From Clostridiales bacterium (GTDB taxonomy: Bacteria > Bacillota > Clostridia > Christensenellales > Borkfalkiaceae): DNA of 64,000 nucleotides. The stretch's first letter is position 1. Each line of letters begins with the position of its first letter. Positions 60,908 to 64,000 of this stretch are shown here, in pieces. The DNA lies in the NCBI GenBank assembly GCA_015055615.1, contig SVHT01000005.1, positions 86,792 to 150,791 of the forward strand, written 5' to 3'. The translations under genes and the position numbers were made by a program. The notes under the pieces were generated by a model that was given only the letters and a program-made list of their open reading frames with translations, made no database searches and was not told the origin of the DNA.

Positions 60908-61651
60908 ATGAAGGATAACAACGAAACGAACGAAAAGAAGGAAAAGGCGTTTGAGGGAAAGGAAACGCCGAAAACGGACAAGAACGAAAAGACGGAAAAA
61001 AAGGAAAAGAAAGCCAAGAAAAAGCGCATGAACGGCGAGAAAAGATTTTATTTGTTCACGGCGGTTGGGTGCGCGGCGGTGCTCTTTGCCATTATTCTCG
61101 TGGCGGTGTTCGTCGGCGGTTCGGACGCGAAGGAGCAGGCAATGGTTCCGCCCCATATCAGCAGCGACACGTCCTCGGGCGCAAGCGATAGCGGTAACGG
61201 CGATAACAGCGGTGACGAGCCGGTCATCACTCTGCCCGAAGGTATGATTTCGCCCGTGGCAACGGCAACGTTGGGTAACGATTACGGGTTCCATCAGAGC
61301 GAAACCCTCGGTTGGTATTTCGTGCACGAAGGGGTTGATTTCACGGCGACGGTCGGGACGGAAGTGCTTGCCGTAGAAGACGGCGTAGTGGAAAGCGTGT
61401 ATAAGGACGATTTGCTCCTGGGTACGGAGATTGTCGTGTCGCACGGCGACGGTTTGAAGACGTTGTACCGTTTCGTGACGGAAGCGGACGGGCTGACGGT
61501 CGGTAAAACGGTGAAGAAAGGGGACGTGATTGCGACCGTGGCAGAGCCTACGGGCAACGAGTATAAGGACGGAGCGCATTTGCATTTTGAAGTGCTGGAA
61601 AACGGCAAGAGCGTAGACCCGACCAAATACCTTACCTTAGAAGAAAAATAA
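60908..61651 (+). CDS. SpoIIQ-like membrane protein with a complete M23 (LytM) domain
   Basis: 247 residues. A Lys/Glu-rich cytoplasmic N-terminus (1-46), one membrane helix (47-70), a Ser/Gly/Asp linker, then an M23 domain (about 125-240). H140 and D144 (HEGVD), H179 (SHGDG) and HLHFEV at 224-229 give the full zinc and catalytic set. SpoIIQ in the forespore membrane holds the feeding-tube complex with SpoIIIAH; the Bacillus protein lacks the first His while clostridial ones keep it. The signature MISPVAT and ending VDPTKYL fit. A general M23 cell-wall peptidase remains possible. Confidence 0.7.
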   Translation: MKDNNETNEKKEKAFEGKETPKTDKNEKTEKKEKKAKKKRMNGEKRFYLFTAVGCAAVLFAIILVAVFVGGSDAKEQAMVPPHISSDTSSGASDSGNGDNSGDEPVITLPEGMISPVATATLGNDYGFHQSETLGWYFVHEGVDFTATVGTEVLAVEDGVVESVYKDDLLLGTEIVVSHGDGLKTLYRFVTEADGLTVGKTVKKGDVIATVAEPTGNEYKDGAHLHFEVLENGKSVDPTKYLTLEEK

Positions 61652-61827
61652 GTTATATTACGCGTGATTTTGGCGTGGCAACTGACGAGAGGCGGTTGTT
61701 GCGCCTTTTTTATGCTTTATTGGGCTTGGTCCGTTGATAATCGACATATTTTCCGCGCGCGACGCATACGAATAGGACGGCGAAGTTTTTTGTTTTTTAT
61801 ATTTAATTTTCGCATTAAGGGGGCGCT

Positions 61828-63303
61828 GTGCAAAAGGTAAGAAAGGTTTTCAAAAGGGTGACTTTGGGTATATTGGCGTTGTGTTGCGCGGTTTTGGGTG
61901 TGTTTACCCTCGCAGGCTGTGAAAAGGAAAGCAAGAGCTATACGCGCTATGAAATTACGGCGGAGTATTCGCCCGAAAACCGCACGCTTGCAGGTACGGC
62001 AAAGGTCACGTTTGAAAACGGTGGTAACGGCGGAGTTTCCTTGCTAAAATTCCGTTTGTTCCCCAACGCATACCGCCAAGACGCGCTGTATAGACCGATT
62101 TCGACGGCTTTGCACGCCACGGCGTATTACGAGGGGGAGAGTTATGGGGAGATGGTGATATCCAGCGTGCACGGCGCGAAGAGCTGGGAGGTGATGGGCG
62201 AGGACGAAAATATCCTTTACGTGTATCTGCCCGAGGCTCTCTATCAAGGGGACAGAGTTGTGCTGGATATCGGTTTTTTGACAAAACTCGCTTCGGTCAA
62301 TCACCGCACGGGGGTGACGAAAAAGACGGTCAATCTCGGCAATTTTTATCCCGTGTTATGTGGCGAAAAAAACGGTGGTTTTTACGAAACGGCGTATTAT
62401 GCGGAGGGTTCGCCCTTTTATACGGATGCTGCCGATTATTTCTTGCGTTTAACCGTGCCCAAGGACTACGTTGTGGTGGCGACGGGCGGGAGCGCGGTCG
62501 AACGGTTATTGGAAAGTAAAAAAGTGTGCGTTTCCTCTTGTGTGGGCGCAAGGGAATTCGCTGTAAGTCTTTCTCGCTCGTATCGAGTTTTGGAAGGGAC
62601 TGTAAACGGTAAAAAGCTGGCGTATTATTACCATGCGGACACGGCGCCGCAGGCGACCTTGGAAACTTTAAAACAGGCGTTTGCTTGCTACGAAACGCTG
62701 TTCGGGTTGTATCCGTATCCGCAGTATGCCATGGCGGAAACGGGTTTGTGTCTTGATTACGCGGCGTATTCGGGGTTGTTGTTTTTGTCGGACGGCTTGA
62801 CGGGCGAGGCGCGCACAGCTGCGATTGCGGAAGGCGTGGCAAAACAGTGGTGGGGAGAAACCGTGGGAAGCGATAACGTGGAAAACGGTTGGCAGAGCGA
62901 TGGTTTGGCGGGCTATTCTTTGGCGTGCTTTTACGAAAGTCACCCCGATTACGGCGTACGGCGGGACGACGTGGTGGCGCGTTCATTGAAAGAATACCGT
63001 TCCTATTACGACGTATACGGCAGCGTTTTAGGACGGACGGATACCCGCATGAGCAAACACCTTTCTGAGTTTATTGGCGGTTACGAATACCGTTGCCTTG
63101 CCTATGATAAGGCGGTGGTTATGTTCGACGTGTTGCGAAAGAGCGTCGGAGATAAAAAGTTTTTTGCCGCGCTTAGGCGGTATTATGGGGCGAACTGTTT
63201 TGCAATGGCGGACGTGGGGGCTCTTATCGGCGCGTTTGAAAAAGCGGGGGTGGACGCGCACGGCTTTTTCGACGGCTTTTTGAGCGGTAAAGTGATTTTG
63301 TGA
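61828..63303 (+). CDS. Lipoprotein resembling M1 aminopeptidases but lacking the zinc site
   Basis: 491 residues from a GTG preceded by AAGGGGG. Perfect lipobox LAGC at 28-31. The N-terminal beta domain (YEITAEYSPENRTLAGTAKVTFENG) and the fold order match bacterial M1 peptidases. At the catalytic helix, where HEVAHQWWG is expected, the protein has EGVAKQWWG (335-343), so both His and the Glu are lost; the WLNEGFA position reads WQSDGLA. QWWG and flanks are kept, so this is a true relative without zinc. Probably a pseudo-enzyme, perhaps binding peptides at the surface. Confidence 0.75.
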   Translation: MQKVRKVFKRVTLGILALCCAVLGVFTLAGCEKESKSYTRYEITAEYSPENRTLAGTAKVTFENGGNGGVSLLKFRLFPNAYRQDALYRPISTALHATAYYEGESYGEMVISSVHGAKSWEVMGEDENILYVYLPEALYQGDRVVLDIGFLTKLASVNHRTGVTKKTVNLGNFYPVLCGEKNGGFYETAYYAEGSPFYTDAADYFLRLTVPKDYVVVATGGSAVERLLESKKVCVSSCVGAREFAVSLSRSYRVLEGTVNGKKLAYYYHADTAPQATLETLKQAFACYETLFGLYPYPQYAMAETGLCLDYAAYSGLLFLSDGLTGEARTAAIAEGVAKQWWGETVGSDNVENGWQSDGLAGYSLACFYESHPDYGVRRDDVVARSLKEYRSYYDVYGSVLGRTDTRMSKHLSEFIGGYEYRCLAYDKAVVMFDVLRKSVGDKKFFAALRRYYGANCFAMADVGALIGAFEKAGVDAHGFFDGFLSGKVIL

Positions 63304-63375
63304 GCGAAAAATGCTTGCAAAAATTTTGTCGTAGGGATATAATGAAAGGGCAAAAACGGAAAGGAAGTGACGGCA

Positions 63376-63573
63376 ATGCCCTTTTTACAGTACAAATGCA
63401 AAACTTGCGGAAAGAAATTTGACGAATTGGTCAAGGTCTATACGGACAAAGTAGCTTGTCCCGATTGCGGCGGGGAAACCGAACGGGATTATTCGGGCGA
63501 AATGTTTTCCGCGACGGGAAAAGCGAGTAAGAAATGCTCGGGGAACTGTAAGACGTGCGGCGGTTGTAAATAA
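63376..63573 (+). CDS. FmdB-family zinc-ribbon protein
   Basis: 65 residues from the ATG at 63376, nine bases after AAGGAAG; a GTG three codons upstream touches that site and is less likely. FLQYKCKTCGKKFDELV and ACPDCGGE give the two CxxC pairs of the FmdB ribbon, and a Cys-rich tail CSGNCKTCGGCK adds more. Role unknown; small FmdB-like proteins are common and have been proposed as regulators. Confidence 0.85.
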   Translation: MPFLQYKCKTCGKKFDELVKVYTDKVACPDCGGETERDYSGEMFSATGKASKKCSGNCKTCGGCK

Positions 63574-63606
63574 AGGGGCAAGGATAAAAGGCTAAACGGA
63601 TAAAGG

Positions 63607-63632
63607 AACGGACGGAAATCGTCCGTTTTTTT
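63607..63632 (+). terminator. Intrinsic terminator after the zinc-ribbon gene
   Basis: AACGGACG (63607-63614), loop GAAAT, CGTCCGTT (63620-63627), T run. Confidence 0.85.
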
Positions 63633-63786
63633 GTTACGCAAGAAGCTTGCGCGCGACATATAATATATAATATAGCCCTTGCAAGGTAATTGCAGGCGGA
63701 AAAAGGCGGTGTAGAAAGCGGTTTTTTCGGGAAAATAAATTTTTCAAAAAAAAGCAAAAAAAATTGAAAAACTTTGAAAAAAACGC

Positions 63787-63815
63787 TTGACTTTATCTTT
63801 TGTAAATGGTATTAT
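63787..63815 (+). promoter_or_regulatory. Strong promoter of a transcript leaving the window
   Basis: TTGACT (63787-63792), 17 bases, TATTAT (63810-63815), preceded by a long A-rich tract (63740-63783) resembling an UP element. Confidence 0.75.
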
Positions 63816-63821
63816 ATCTAA

Positions 63822-64000
63822 GCTGTCGCTCGTGAAGGGGCGGATTTAACGGCGCGCGTCTGTTGACGCGGACAACAAGAAGATTAACAACTGCATAGCA
63901 AATAGTGATGTTTTTATTAGATAGAGATATATAATAAAGACGAGTACGAAAGGCAAAGAAATTCATATTAGTTAAAGAAAGCTAATTTGGTTAATAAAGC
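63822..64000 (+). other. Non-coding leader, possibly upstream of an rRNA gene
   Basis: From the predicted start to the window end no coding frame with a ribosome site is seen. There is a hairpin CGCGTC/GACGCG (63857-63872), then ACAACTGCATAGCAAATAGTG (63888 onward, like Firmicute rRNA spacers with AACTGCATA) and GGTTAATAAAGC at the end, which resembles the first bases before 23S rRNA. The 16S gene is not upstream. The assignment depends on bases outside the window. Confidence 0.35.

Overview
The window reads as chromosomal DNA from an endospore-forming Firmicute of the class Clostridia. The sporulation block spoIIGA-sigE-sigG-ylmC, a SpoIIQ-like M23 protein, an FMN riboswitch before an ECF riboflavin transporter, strong TTGACA-17-TATAAT promoters, AGGAGG-type ribosome sites and many short Cys-anchored lipoproteins all point that way. 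The lipoprotein style and the fucose isomerase would fit an uncultured gut lineage, possibly Christensenellales. That placement is inference and no rRNA is present to test it.

Layout. 0-8 kb: hemZ, rpsO with a structured leader, pnp, then two GT2 glycosyltransferases and a multi-pass GT-C-like protein that could form a lipid-linked sugar pathway. 7.9-13.3 kb: mnmG and dnaA on the minus strand, then recF divergent from dnaA, then a VanW-like lipoprotein. 13.4-23.8 kb: a long collinear housekeeping run asnS-plsX-rnc-smc-ftsY-trmD-rbgA-rnhB-yraN. 23.9-27.4 kb: mgsA (minus) and the sporulation sigma block. 27.5-31.2 kb: a two-component system and an unknown membrane protein. 31.2-37.2 kb: FMN riboswitch-ribU, tsaE-tsaB-rimI, an alpha/beta hydrolase, a membrane-anchored MurF-like ligase and ddl. 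37.3-40.7 kb: a YjdF-like membrane protein (minus), obgE, yhbY, grpE.

40.9-54.8 kb is the accessory part. Surface lipoproteins and small regulators sit inside what is, in Bacillus, the single operon grpE-dnaK-dnaJ-prmA-rsmE-mtaB. One block (LRR lipoprotein, SDR, two tandem Ig-like/SGNH esterase lipoproteins, zinc-ribbon membrane protein, acetyltransferase, XRE/DUF4234 divergent pair) separates grpE from dnaK. A second (two lipoproteins sharing a 98-bp 3' end, and fucI) separates dnaJ from prmA. 56.9-63.6 kb returns to conserved genes (prmA, rsmE, mtaB, HIT protein), a YwmB-like protein, the SpoIIQ-like protein, a lipoprotein resembling a catalytically dead M1 peptidase, and an FmdB-type zinc ribbon. 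The last 200 bases are a strongly promoted non-coding leader running off the end, perhaps of an rRNA unit.

Most notable: a G10 tract inside the promoter spacer of a surface lipoprotein gene (candidate phase-variable promoter); an XRE/DUF4234 divergon with two matching palindromic operators and a leaderless repressor start; two identically built forespore-type promoters (GTATA-N18-CATACT) before sigG and the VanW-like gene; terminator-like hairpins carrying the ribosome site directly before three start codons; and two lipoproteins whose enzyme motifs have decayed.
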